Of a stretch of DNA of 64,000 nucleotides, positions 22,398 to 34,045 are shown in pieces. The notes beneath the pieces are model-generated. The model did no database searches. It saw nothing but the letters and a program-made list of their open reading frames with translations, and was not told the DNA's origin. Source of the stretch: Wyeomyia smithii. Taxonomy: Eukaryota > Arthropoda > Insecta > Diptera > Culicidae. The position numbers and the translations under genes were made by a program. Numbering within the stretch: the stretch's first letter is position 1; each line of letters begins with the position of its first letter. The DNA is taken from NCBI RefSeq assembly GCF_029784165.1, contig NC_073695.1, positions 208,897,781-208,961,780 on the forward strand, read 5' to 3'.

Positions 22398-23824
22398 TTA
22401 GGGCGACAGACCGATTATCGATCCAGAGCCGAATCCAGAATACGTTGCCATGTCCCGCGGTCTTGGGCTGCAAAACATTTGGTCCGTCGTGGAGCGTCCC
22501 CCTCGAAAACCGCATTGGTACTCGCCAACAAAGATCTCCTGCAACGGCCTCAGTCTGTGAAACAGGATGCCGGAGAGAATTTTGTACACGGTATTGAGTA
22601 GAGTTATGCCCCGATAATTGCTACAGTCCAGGCGATGACCTTTTTTGTAGATCGGGCATATGAGACCCTCCAACCAGTCCAAGGGCAATTCTTCATCAGA
22701 CCACACTCTCAACATGATCCGATGGATGGCACGATACAGCTGTTCGCTCCCGACTTTGAAGAGTTCGGTGGGAATGTCGTCCTTCCCGGATGCCTTGCAG
22801 TTTCTCAGCTCTTTCACTGCTTTCTTCACCTCGTCCATGGATGGTGGATCCACAACTTGACCATCATTCTCAATAGTCATCCTGCTCCTTTCGACTCCAC
22901 TGTTTCCCTCACCGTTCAATAGCACACTGAAGTGTTCCTTCCAACGCTTGGCCACCTCTGTTTCATCGGTTATCAGGTTCCCCTCCCTATCGTTGCACAT
23001 GACAGGGGCTGACACATTTTGATTCCTGATTCCGTTGACCTTCTTGTAGAAGCTCCTCGCATCGTGCCTGGAGAAGCAACCTTCTGCCTCCGCAAGAACA
23101 CGCTCCCAATGCTGTCGTTTCTTCCGGCGATGGAGTCTCTTTTCAGCGGCTCTAGCATCTCGATATCTACCCACGCTCTGACGAGTCACAGCCGTGGCCA
23201 ACATGTGACCCCTGGCGCGGTTCTTCTCCTCCGTCACTCGCTGGTACTCAGCGTCAAACCACTCATTGGACGCAGCTGCCGCAATTGTACCCAACACTTC
23301 TCGCGCTGTAGTGCTGATCGAACTGTGGCTGTGCCTCCACTGTTCATTCAGGTTCCCTTCAACTTCTTCCTCAATCCGTTCATCAACCTTCTGTGAGTAC
23401 TCTGCAGCCACTCCTTCAGTTGATAGCCGCTGGATGTTCAACTGCATCCTCCTTGTTGCCTTGGATTTCAACACGTTGGACAGCCGGGGGCGGATTTCGG
23501 CTACTACGAGATAGTGATCCGAGTCAACGTTCGGTCCTCTGTACGACCTCACGTCTGTAACGTCTGAAAAGTGCCTTCCATCAATCAGAACGAGGTCAAT
23601 TTCAGAGCAAAGCTCTCCATTCGGGTGCATCCAGGTGTGCTTACGTATGTTCCGGCTTACAAAATAAGTGCTACCAGTTAAGGGGCGGAAGAAGTCTTCC
23701 TGCCCGACCTGTGCATTTGCATCTCCGATGACAATCTTTATATCGTGACCTGGGCACTCATTGTATGTCTTTTCCAGGAGCTCATAGAACTCCTCCTTTT
23801 CGTCATCGGGTTTCTCGTTGGTCG
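22398..23824 (-). pseudogene. RTE-like copy 2: endonuclease C-half and partial RT
   Basis: The frame 22398-23630 encodes the end of the endonuclease (GRHFSDVTDVRSYRGP, DSDHYLVV), then RT motifs to QCGFRGGRSTTDQMF. A ~1.1-kb internal deletion then fuses it in frame to a short out-of-context C terminus. The FADD active site is lost, so no RT can be made. The upstream endonuclease (KIVIGDANAQVGQ region, 23690-23760) is in the same direction and ends at the hAT insertion in the NVYAPT motif. Confidence 0.88.
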
Positions 23825-23832
23825 GTGCGTAC
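23825..23832. repeat. 8-bp target-site duplication, left copy (hAT-type element 1)
   Basis: GTGCGTAC, repeated exactly at 25146-25153. It lies in the LINE endonuclease codons for NVYAPT. Confidence 0.92.
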
Positions 23833-25145
23833 TAGAGATGGTCGGGTATCGGAAATTTGTTACCCGTACCCGACTCATCGAGAATTTTCAAACCCGTACC
23901 CGACCCGAACCCAAAGTCAGGTTTGTTTAGAGTACCCGTACCCGACCCGAACCGAAAATTTTTTTTTTCCAGCTGCCCGTACCCGAAAGAAAAATGCCCT
24001 GAAATTGCTGGTACCTGACCCGTACCTGACCCGTTTTGGTATTTTTTTTAAATTTTTTTTTAATACCTGGTTACCACGCACATTTTATGCACTAATTGTC
24101 ATATGAGGTTTCTCGAGATGATGGCCGGAGTTAGGCTAGAACGGCTAGAACCGCTAGTTAGGCTAGAATCCAGCGAAGCATCTGTCACTGAGTACGTCCG
24201 CTCGTCTGATGTAGAAATATTTGACCATTTTATCAAGCAGCAAAATATCTATTCATAACTGTGTACGAGGAATTTGGGCTCTATTTTTCCTGTTAGTTAC
24301 CTCATAATAAAACTGATCAGGGATTTCAATTATTTATGTTGTATGCATACGTATGATTCACATAAACTGCTGAAATTTTTATTTTGTTTTCGAGAGTTTA
24401 TTAAAAATTCCATAGAGTTTTTTTGAAAGGTTCATTCAGCATTCAACCGTGATAAAGTGTATAGTTCGAAATTGTTACCAAACGAATTTTTTTTATTTTT
24501 TTTTTGATACTCGAGTAAAATTACAAAGTTGTCGCTACATAAAACAAAAGTTGGTTAAGCAATTTCTCAAATTTCAAAAAAAAGCCGGCTTTGACCGTAA
24601 ATCCAGAAAGCTCAAGTTTAATAACCGAAATACGCTGGCAAGATTATTACTGAAAGTTTATGGAATTTATTAGTTCACGTAAAAATTAACCAGAATATTT
24701 TGTATAACTACACTAAATACAAAAAGTGCTTGCGTTGTTTATTTTTTCAAGTAAGGCAATACTTTCAAGTTAGTACAATACCTGCCACTAAAAGATGCTT
24801 TTTTTCTACTGGTTCAAATTAACAGCTCATTCTGGTTCATTTGACACTCCCACAGCTTCGTACCCGTTTCTCCCTCCGAGACCAAAACTATGCTAAAACT
24901 CCGAGGCTTGGCAAGTTAATAATAAAATTCTCATAATGCACGGAAATCGAGTTACCCGTACCCAACCCGTACCCGACGGGTTGAGAATTTTCGAAACCCG
25001 TACCCGACTTGAACCCGAAGCCTTGGTTTTTAAATTACCCGTACCCGACCCGAACCCGAAATATATTTTTTGGCGTTTCGCAAACCCGACCCGAACCCGT
25101 CGGGTACGGGTATCGGGTAAAAATATCCGTACCCGACCACCTCTA
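23833..25145. mobile_element. hAT-type non-autonomous element 1 (CCCGACCC-rich)
   Basis: The termini TAGAGATGGTCGGGTA on the left and TACCCGACCACCTCTA-type on the right are inverted repeats (about 17 of 20 match). The flanking 8-bp duplication GTGCGTAC is perfect. Subterminal regions (23833-24040 and 24950-25140) are packed with ACCCGTACCCGACCCGAACC motifs in both arms. The central ~900 bp is AT-rich with no transposase. An 8-bp duplication with repeated subterminal motifs is typical of hAT elements. Confidence 0.9.
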
Positions 25146-25153
25146 GTGCGTAC

Positions 25154-25346
25154 ACATTTATTAGACTGTAGTTGAAGAATTTGTCCTTAATTCTCAACAC
25201 GCATATACGGTCACAGATAGGCCTCCATCTAATGCCACGCTTCATCTGTTTCCCTATGAGCACGAAACCGACTCCTCTTTCTGCTTTCACGCCGCCGCTA
25301 TAGTAGATGTGGCACTTAAATGAAGTGTCCGCAACAGGGCCGGCGT
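25154..25346 (-). pseudogene. RTE-like copy 2: endonuclease middle part
   Basis: Encodes on the minus strand CHIYYSGGVKAERGVGFVLI-GKQMKRGIRWRPICDRICVL and FFNYSLINVYA, then breaks at hAT element 1. It lies between the two hAT insertions. Confidence 0.88.
25339..25346. repeat. 8-bp target-site duplication, left copy (hAT-type element 2)
   Basis: GTCCGCAA occurs immediately before CAGGGCCGGCGT here and immediately after ACGCCGGCCCTG at the right end (about 26403-26410). Confidence 0.88.
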
Positions 25347-26402
25347 CACACTATTTTTCCGAGTGGGTAGTAAGGAATGGGGAAGGTTAACGGATGGCCT
25401 TCCGGTAGTTAACCGGAACAATCGCCATGGCGTGTAGGCATGTTTTGAGTTCTTTCTTCGTTTTATTTATCAATTTTCGCGACAAAATTGTTGGAGTAGA
25501 TCTTATTCTGAAGTTTTGTCAAGAAACTCTCAATGTGGTCAGCTAGGGGACGCTCCATCTCGTCCAACGATTGCTTTGAGTAGTGGGTCGATGGCAGATC
25601 CACGGTGTACTGGCGTTTTCGCCCCAATGGTATTTTTGATGAATGACGCAGCTTCCGGTAGGCACTTCTTACTATAAATTTCCTCGTTCACGGCCAGTTC
25701 GGAGCGAAAGAAGAGCAATTTCAACATCCCCTTCTCGCTAATTGTCAGCCACAGCAGCACCTTCTTGAGGAACTGGTGTGTTGAATGAAATTTCCCTCGG
25801 AGCTCACTTCTTCGTGAAGGAAATAAAATACGAAGCGCCCTGCCAGTCGTTGCCATCCATGTTCGCCAGGCAATTTTCACAGTTTGGCCGGTGGCACCAA
25901 CCGTCCAAACTTCCGTCCTCTTCAGCATCCTTTAAAACTTCTTATCGCTCAGGATCGTCGGCCGTTCGGAACTGGATTTTCTTTCGATACTTCGATTCTT
26001 GTCCAATAGGGCCAAGATCATATAGATGTCGAAACGGGGGTCTCCGGCGTCCACGAAGTGTCGCACGTCCACGAAGTGTCGAACTTCTGGTAAGGCTTTA
26101 CTTACTGTAGTGAAAGTCTCACTTTCCTGACCAATGAAAAAAATGCACAAGAGTAGCTCTTAAAGTTTTCGGAATCGAAATTTTGCTTGTTAGATAGCAA
26201 ATCGCTTAGAAATTCATGAAACCTGTAGATATCCATTGAAAAGCGGTCGCTCGCACATGTGCACGGCAATTTGAAGTTTCGAACATAGAAAACATTATAT
26301 TTTTTTGGTTTTGTCTGATAATTCCGTGTGGGTAAGTACCCACAGGGATATTTTCCGAGTGGGTACTACTACCCACACTACCCACATGAAACGCCGGCCC
26401 TG
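25347..26402. mobile_element. hAT-type element 2, carrying a mariner-like coding fragment
   Basis: Perfect 12-bp inverted termini CAGGGCCGGCGT / ACGCCGGCCCTG with an 8-bp duplication GTCCGCAA. CAGGGCCGG termini and 8-bp duplications are typical of hAT. TTTTCCGAGTGGGTA occurs near both ends in direct orientation, and GTGGGTAGT motifs recur. The interior, on the minus strand, resembles a mariner transposase rather than a hAT transposase (next entry). Confidence 0.85.
25539..26150 (-). pseudogene. mariner-like transposase remnant inside hAT-type element 2
   Basis: Minus-strand frames 25932-26150 and 25539-25928 read, in order, NRSIERKSSSERPTILSDKK (an HTH-linker-like stretch), then with frame changes DWQGASYFISFTK, and then KKVLLWLTISEKGMLKLLFF and NEEIYSKKCLPEAASFIK. 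The last two match the conserved WLAISE-G and VDVYINKCLP-type segments that follow the first catalytic Asp in mariner transposases. The second Asp and the Glu are not visible. There are several frameshifts. The assignment to mariner is by motif recognition only. Confidence 0.6.
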
Positions 26403-26732
26403 GTCCGCAAAAGGATCTACTGCTCGGAATTCACGTTCTTTCGATTTCGGCCACCGCACCTCTTGGATAGCTGCAACCTCCACATTCACCTTCCGCAGCT
26501 CTCTAGCCAGGATACTTGCGCGTGCCGGTTCGAGTAGAGTCCTTACATTCCAAGTACCGAGTTTCCAATAATCGTTGTCCTTTTTCGTTCGCCTAGGTCC
26601 AGGCCGATTATTCCGTTCCGTATTTATATCAGGATTGTTCGTAGTCTTCAATATTCGGTATGCTGACTTACTAGGGCTGCGATACCTAGTCTCGCGACGG
26701 GGCTGCCGTCTTTGATATAACTGGGGAGACAC
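26403..26732 (-). pseudogene. RTE-like copy 2: endonuclease N-terminus
   Basis: Encodes a basic leader (NNRPGPRRTKKDNDYWKL) followed by GTWNVRTLLEPARASILARE, VEVAAIQEVRWPKS and REFRAVDPFAD, the start of an AP-type endonuclease with its first Asn and Glu motifs intact. It runs straight into hAT element 2. Confidence 0.88.
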
Positions 26733-27099
26733 CGCGTTTCATGATTCAGCCGCCCGCTCCGGGTCAGACGCTGTTGTACGCCGCCCCTAACATGGGGAAA
26801 CAGTTTCCACAGGGGTTGGTTACCAGATCTCCGCTAAGGTTACTCGTATCCCGGTCGGCACCACGTGGAGGTTGGGATAGGAGTTGCTGGACAGAGGTGA
26901 ATGACCACAATAGGATCTCAAGTGACACTTAACAGAAATGTTTTGTTTCGGTTTTCATTCCTGTCAAGGGATGCATCTCAAGTGATGACAAGGACACTGA
27001 AAGAAAAAATATCAATTTATTGGATGGACCCTTGAAAAATCTGTACCCATCTGTACTTTTTGACAAAAATCTGTAATCTGTACCTGTGAGATTAATTAT

Positions 27100-27765
27100 A
27101 TTATGAACTTTCGATAGAAAATATTCTAATTTTCAACTATAAATATTAGTTTTCTTAACAATCAAGTCCATATTTGATCAACATTTCAGTTATTAGGTAC
27201 CTATATAATAATTAAAACCATCAAGCATATTTGAATAAAATGTTTTGAAACATTCCTTAAATTAAAAAAAAAATTTCAAATATTATCAAAATGACAAATA
27301 TTCTAGCTGAAATTCAACAAATTTAGAATATTTTGTCAATTACACTGGTCGACAAAAGAGGAAATAAATGCGGCCCCAATGCTCAAACTACAAAAAGTAA
27401 ATCATTAGAGCTGTTTAACTGTCGGAATTTTCAAGCGGATCGTGTTTAATGAAACTCAACAAAAAAGGAAACAGTTTCTTTTTCCTTTAACTAGGTATTT
27501 AGTTTTACGTTTTACAAAAAAACTTATACACAATTACTTCACGAGTGTACAGCTTGCGAGTTTGGATGAAAAATTTGCTTATCATGTGCATCCGAAAAAA
27601 ATACGTTAAATCACCTATCGGTAAATGCATGGCTTTTTCACACAGCCTCTTATCATACAAAATCATTATTCTCAATTTTTACTCAAATTCGTCTCCAAGA
27701 ACGCTGTACAGTTTATAACTAGGCGTCACCATCGAAGCAACAGTGAAAGGAGGCGCACGGTCGCA
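27100..27765. repeat. dispersed repeat D, copy 1
   Basis: Matches 32412-32905 plus 33840-34045 closely (AATATTCTAATTTTCAACT, AACAATCAAGTCCATATTTG, ACACTGGTCGACAAAAGAGG, ACGAGTGTACAG, TCACCTATC-GTAAATGCATG, AGTGAAAGGAGGCGCA). CACTGGTCGACAAAA also occurs at 57112. No coding frame of note. Confidence 0.85.
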
Positions 27766-27915
27766 CGGATGGACCCTTAAAAAATCTGTACCCATCTGTA
27801 CTTTTTGACATAAATCTGCAATCTGTACCAGGAAAAGCTGTGTAATCTGTACCAGGAAAAACAAAAAAATCTGTACCTTTTCCGATAGCAAAAACATTTA
27901 CCTGTGGGACCACTG

Positions 27916-30900
27916 CTTGTAGCTCGTGCAACAACTTCTCATCTCTTTCACATCGGGTAAAATATTTTGCGTTTCAAACTTGCCGGGTAGGTGTAACCTA
28001 CCTTGCCTCATTTACGCCGGATTAATCAGAACGCAGTTTAAATCGGCTTCAAGAGCTCAGTATTTCTCCAATCTCTGGTTTATTACCGGTACTGGGTTCC
28101 TGGTAGCAACAGCTTCCAGACAAATAATGAATACAGATTGCACATGTAACAATGTTGTACCAATTAGCATTTTTGAAGCGCATCATCGTAGTTTTTCTGA
28201 TAAATAGCTGTGGGGGTTGATTTCTAATGACAAGTACGTATTCGAGTGGGCGTCACGTTCACAGGATAAACCATTGTTACTAAAAGGATAGCAAAGTATG
28301 ATAACAAGGATAAGTCCTGAATCGAATTTCGCTAGGAAGTTCGATAACAACCCGATGACAACTTTGTAGGTGAGCCGCAACTGTACTCCTCTAACATGGC
28401 ATAATACCTACACTGGGACTTTTAATGTATCATTTGGTAACTTCTGGTCGGACTGTGGGTGGGATTATTTTGCTACGGCTGTGATGAGATTTGGGACTGC
28501 GTAACAAAGCCGGATGTCACAATGCTGCTTACTGGCAGCGAAACTGTTCGCTCAGAATAGGCTACCCGGGTGTTGTGAGGAATAATGTCCTTTCAGCAAG
28601 CGGTCGTTTCGGTTGTCCCTGCTGACTGCGCTGGTATTTGCTGAACTTTGCCTTGGGGCGTTAAGGAAAAGCAAAATCCTGCATAAGGCGATGACGGACA
28701 GCTGTCATGATGCGTATTAGGTCCGTTGAAATAGTAATTGGAAAAAGGAATGGTTATGAAATGAGAATGAAAGCTCGTTTAATGTTTGGGATTGATTGTG
28801 CAAGCAATTTCGTTTCGTCGTTTGCATCGCCCTAGTTTCCATGTAAAACAATTTCTATATTACAAAATTTCAATTAAAACTAGAATCAAAAAAAAATCAA
28901 AAACCTGAAGTAGAAACCTAAACTATAAACCAAAAACTAGAAAGTAACGAGAACTCGTTCAATAATTCTTTGATTTTTTTTTATACAAATTATACATTTG
29001 TTTAGCGTTTCCAATGTGCTCTAAATGAATCGGCTGTTTTCCGTTTGATTGCATTCTTTTATCTGCTAACGGCCACTCAAAGACGATCGTTAATTCGAGT
29101 CACTTTTATGAGCAATAAAAATTCTTATGTTTCCGCTTTTTGTGTTTTAATGCGCCCAAATTCTCTACTATCTATCAGTTGTACCAGAGTTTCCGTACGA
29201 AGTAGCCATTAAGTGAAACTCAATCACGTTTTATTGTGCCAGGGGAAATTGGTTTGAAAATGGTCTAGTTCTTTTACGCTGGACCCAAGGAAGAAAAATT
29301 ATCAAAGAAAAAAACTAATCAGTATAACGCCTACATAATTGTCTTATCTTGTTTAAGCTTTACTACCCATTGAACCGTAAAGAGCCTCGATCAATTTCGC
29401 GTTCATACCAGCTTGTTAAGTCCTGTAAAAAAGCACGAAAGCTAATCTACGCTTTTTTGTCTCGCCTTTTCATTGTATTACAGGTGAGGTTGGAATGAGC
29501 GAACCACAGAGAGCTCGAAGCAAATCATCAGGGAAGGTAAACCAGTCTGTCTGTTCGTGAAACGTGGCCAGTAGAACTCATTTTCAAGCCGGACTGAGCT
29601 TTCTCGCAACTGCTTCTGCACTATTCCGAAGTGTACATAGTATGATGAAGGTCGACATTGGTACGGCAGTAAAAAAAACAGGCAACAGGAAATAACCAAA
29701 GAAACCACAAGCCAGTAGCTACCCTAGGAACCAGGTGGGCAGCTCGATTTTCCGAGGTTATCTCTTCCGTCTTCTCGCCGTCGGTTTCTAGGATTATCGA
29801 TGTTGATACTGTCGAGTGGATAATTGAAGCGCGTGTAGTAAATAATTAACTCCACTGGACAGCTGTTTGCAGTCATCACCGTCATCGTCGTCGTCGTCGT
29901 CATCCTCGCCACAGTAGAGTGCAGTAGCAGCAACAGAGACTGACACGGTGGAAAATCCTAATTTTCTGTCGCCAATCAGGACACCGGTTTTGCAGTGGAC
30001 GTCAAATTAACGAGGTAATTATCCTGTCACAATTAGCGCGTTGACGTTGCATTAGGTGTAATTGAAATTGAGGTGGTTTTTGTGTTGTTGAGTAATGTGG
30101 AAAGCGTGTTATGCATAGTATTTTCAGGCTTTAGAATGATGTGAAATCTGATTAATTTTATATGCATTCACAACCAACCGTCTTCATTCTTTTGAAATTG
30201 ATGGAGACGCTTGGTTGTTCACTCAAGCACAAAGCACAATGTCATCATGTTAAGAGTTATTTCAATATGCATTGTCTATAGTGCCTAAAAACTAGATTTA
30301 GAAATAATCAGGAAAATATTTGAAATACAGTTGAGAGTTATTGCGGAAAATAGCTGAAAACACATGCAGAGAACAAGCAAAGCTCTGTTATTCCATAAAT
30401 GTCGAATAAACCACAAACATCTTTTAAGAATTACCAAATCTTCATTTTGGAGGTGCTTACCAGGCTAGATCTGTATAGCTTTTCAGCCTCCTTCTGCTTT
30501 GTAGGAATTCTGTTCGCACCACTTCAAACGAAAACAAAATTGATGGAAATTAACTTCAAGCTCATCTTTGAACCTTTCTAGCTGAAAAGGTACATGCATT
30601 TTTTTACACATCACTTATTTTTTCTTGTGATATCCATTTCCTAGAATTTTTTTTTAAATTGAAGTTGATAGGCATTGACTGTAAGGTCTTTCTTATATGC
30701 AATTATATGCAATTGAACTAAAAAAAGTAAGACTCCTGTTGTTCTACATAATATAGAAATGAGTATTTTTAATTCTATACAGGATAAACTCTACATCATT
30801 GCACTGCAGATAATTTTTCAATCCTCTAGAAAGAATCTTCTGTGTCATAAAAACAAAGTTGTACTCCAAGCTGAAGTTGTCTGACACCTTACTTTCCTGT

Positions 30901-32411
30901 AGCATTTCCCAGTTTAATGCATAAAAGTAACCCGTCAGGGCGAAAGCTGCGCAAAAACTCCTTAGAGTGGTTTTTTTTTCTCTCTCGACATTCTCACACC
31001 CAGCGCTAAAGAAAAAGTTTTATAGCGCCACACTTTGTTGTGAAGGGTTGCAACAACAAGGAGTCAAATATTTATGAGATCATTTTAATGCCGGGGAAGA
31101 AATAACATGGTGCGAAAAAGTCAGATTAAGGTCGCCCCTACAATGTTGTGCGACGCGAAAGTTCGATACCGTCTGGAGGAGGAAATATAAAAGTGAAAAA
31201 ATGACAAAGTTAAATCGATTGTTGGGTACTTGGCGAACGAAATATTCGCAGGAAATCGACCTAGACCTGCATCGTTATGGGAAAAATATCACTTTATTGC
31301 TGTAACAGTCTGTGACCCAGAAATAGCACCTGAAGTGAAAGGTTTAAACTTTTTTCTAGGCAACATTAGAGGTAACACTTTGTCATAAAATACGTTCAAC
31401 ATTGTCTGAGTAAATGTTAAATCCTGACTTTCGAGAATGTGAACTGGCTTACTATACATCAGAACAAAATCTCCCGACCATTGACTTGGATCTAAGAAAT
31501 CACAATCTAAACTTACAGGTTAGAACGAGAAATATATTTCGTAGCGCATGTTTGCAATCCGCATTGACATCGATACGATACCAGGGTGTCATCGTTCACT
31601 CGTTTACTTCGGATGGTGAAGTGGCGTTGATGATAGCAATGATTTGTCGCCCGAGCGCTTCCATCCTATTTACTGATTCTGTCACCCATACCTGAATCAA
31701 CACCTGTTAGCATCGCTCGGTGTAGCTTGGCACCCAAGCTAGGCGATTTCGGCTCGTGACAAAGATGCGAAAATGTTAACAGGCTACAGCTGGTTCATGA
31801 CATCGTCGAGCTTGCCAATGAATATTTTTTTTTATAGAAACGCCTTTTTCATTTCGATACTCTGTGGTATCAATTCGATTTCTTTGGAGGAAAACAGGAA
31901 AGTGTAGACATTAAAGAAGAATATTAAAAGTTATTGCCGGCAAAATTAACGATGTGCGAAAAGGAATGACGCGGATCAATCGACGGGTTAATTACATCCT
32001 ATCAATGTTCAGTGAGTACGAAGCTCGAAGCAATGGAAGGGATATTTTCCCCACCAGAGCGACGCTGATTATAATCAATTGATCCGTTTAACTCGGCGGG
32101 CTTCTGCCTGGTCGGTGGAATCTTCCACTTATTGACATAGGATGTGCCTTGAATATGAGGGGTTAACCCAGTACCGTCCCAGCTGTTGGTCTCACTCGAG
32201 CGGATGGAAAAAGCAAGATAAAATCTTCAAAGCGTCACTTTTCATGGGGACTTTTCTGCCTTTTCCCGGACCTTTGCTTGTTGTTTCAGTTTAGTTTGTT
32301 TATATTTCAGATGATAATTTTTATCTGCTGTGAAGGAAGAGCTTTTTTAATTAGGATTTGCTGTATTCGCTGAGATTTCATTTGGTGTCACTTGGGTTAC
32401 TCAGTTTTGTG
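27916..32411. other. unassigned, probably single-copy sequence
   Basis: About 4.5 kb with no TE I can identify and no open frame over 100 codons. A GTC-rich microsatellite lies near 29880-29905. Composition varies. Some stretches (28400-28700, 29470-30000, 31500-32250) are GC-balanced and could be regulatory or unique intronic DNA. Confidence 0.35.
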
Positions 32412-34045
32412 GGGTAAATTATATTATGAGCTTTCGTTAGAAAATATTCTAATTTTCAACTTATAAATATTAGTTTTCTTAACAATCAAGTCCATATTTG
32501 ATCAACATTTCAGTTATTACCTGAACAATGATTAGAATCATCAAGCATATTTTAATAAAACGTTTTGAACCAAAGCTTAGATTTATAACAAAATTTTCAA
32601 ATATTAGCAAAACGACAAATATTTTAGCTGAATTTCAACAAACTTAGAATATTTTGTCGATTACACTGGTCGACAAAAGAGGAAAAAAGCGGCCTAATAC
32701 TCAAACTTGATATAGTAAATGATTATGGCTGTTTAACCGTCGGAGTTATCAGGTGGATCGTGTTTAATAAAACTCAACAAAACAGGGAACAGTTTCTTTT
32801 CTTTCATTTATTTTGTTTCACGTTTTATAAAAAAACTTAAACATAATTGCTTCACGAGTGTACAGTTTGCGAGTTTGGGTGGAAAATATGCCTATCATGC
32901 ACAGCCTATCATCCCTATATAGGGGAACTGTTCCGTAATCCATCTCAGCCCATATATTAATCTTATGCAACATGAAAACAGGAAAAAAACGCATATTTTC
33001 TAACTAAACCAATCTGCTAATCCATGAAATGGATTCTCTTAGTTCACTTTAGATTCCTCATAAAGTAAAATTCTCAAAAATTCACATAAAAGCTCTTAAT
33101 TTGATATTATAGTCGGGCATCTGCGCTCGAAAACTCTTTTATTTCAATCGCCTACCTCAGAAAACAAAATCCGCGCATTGCTCTATGCGGCTACAACGGG
33201 ACTCGTTCAGCAGCCAACCAATTTTTTTCCATCACTAGCGGACCACTTTTATATTAATCACTAAACAAAATCACTCACTACACTAAGAATAATTTAGTTT
33301 TCAAAATGTTCACCTCAAATTTCTAAAAGCAAAAATATATGAGAGAATTTTTACAAACATTTAACTTCAGCTGTAGGTATTTCCATCTGTTTTCACAGCG
33401 TTGAAAAAAAAGGTTGTTAAATCAGTTTCTGTCAATACGAAAAAATCATACTGAAAATGTTGAGTTATTCCTATACATAATTGACATAAATCAACAGCAC
33501 TGCAGTGGTTACCTAGATTAACAATTTTGCACGTGAACAACTACAGTGGATACCTAGGTAACCTACTACGACGGTCTGCGACTACGTTCATTCATGATAA
33601 TGTGATAATGTGATTTAAGTTTTGAGATGGATATGGAAGCGCTGTGAAAAATGGTTTGTTCTACAAATTTCAGGATAAATGTAGCTAAGTTTACTAACTA
33701 TACAATGCAGGGCGATTCTATAAGAGCACGTAAGCGTGTTTTGTTAATTTGTTCAATGATTTCGTGTAAATTTAGTGTTTAATCCATGTATATTTCTCGA
33801 ATTTCGGCTTAATGAGATGAATAATGGTACAAATACCATATTTCGGAAAAGCACGTAAAATCACCTATCAGTAAATGCATGACTTTTCCACACAGCCTCT
33901 TATCATACAAAATCATTTTTCTCTAGAATATTGCTATCGAGCTCTAGATGCAAGTTTTCACTTCAATTCGTTCCCAAGAACGCTGTACAGTTTTCAGCAG
34001 GGCGTCACCATCGAATCAACAGTGAAAGGAGGCGCATGGTCAACG
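32412..34045. repeat. dispersed repeat D, copy 2, interrupted by a MITE
   Basis: Same repeat as 27100-27765 and in the same orientation. The match is broken near 32905 by the MITE at 32922-33838 and resumes at CACCTATCAGTAAATGCATG (33853). This copy extends to AGGAGGCGCATGGTC near 34040. Confidence 0.85.
32922..33838 (-). mobile_element. TA-flanked MITE family G, copy 1 (right end decayed)
   Basis: The left end GGGGAACTGTTCCGTAATCC follows TA. The right end keeps TGAGATGAATAATGG, but its last ~11 bp have diverged before the next TA. It is an inverted copy of 53060-53928: for example, the reverse complement of 33700-33830 matches 53090-53170 (TACGTGCTCTTAT, TTAAACAC, GCATTGTATA). No coding capacity. 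Confidence 0.8.

Larger units (their letters stand above)
22377..26935 (-). mobile_element. RTE-like LINE, copy 2, interrupted twice
   Basis: Same family and orientation as copy 1, with the AAAGT-type tail at its 3' end (22382-22400) and a matching 5' region ending CTCAAGTGACAC at 26935. Two hAT-type elements sit inside the endonuclease (23833-25145 and 25347-26402). Relative to copy 1, about 1.1 kb is deleted near 22471, removing the RT active site, and about 75 bp is missing near 23670. No clear target duplication. Confidence 0.88.
22133..27915. mobile_element. CTGTACC-rich non-autonomous element, split by LINE copy 2
   Basis: The left end starts CAGCGTTGCCAC at 22133, and the right end reads GTGGGACCACTG, an inverted match at 9 of 12. 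Six bases (TGTAGC) repeat outside both ends, compatible with a decayed 8-bp hAT-type duplication. The body on both sides carries AATCTGTACCTGT and ATCTGTACCCATCTGTACTT motifs (22190-22230, 27040-27090, 27785-27880). I recognise this CTGTACC family from mosquito sequence. RTE-like copy 2 interrupts it, and the right half also contains a dispersed repeat (27100-27765). Confidence 0.5.

Noticed and set aside
22377..26935. Target-site duplication for RTE-like copy 2
   Set aside because: Only AACAG-type short matches are visible at the two ends, too weak to call.
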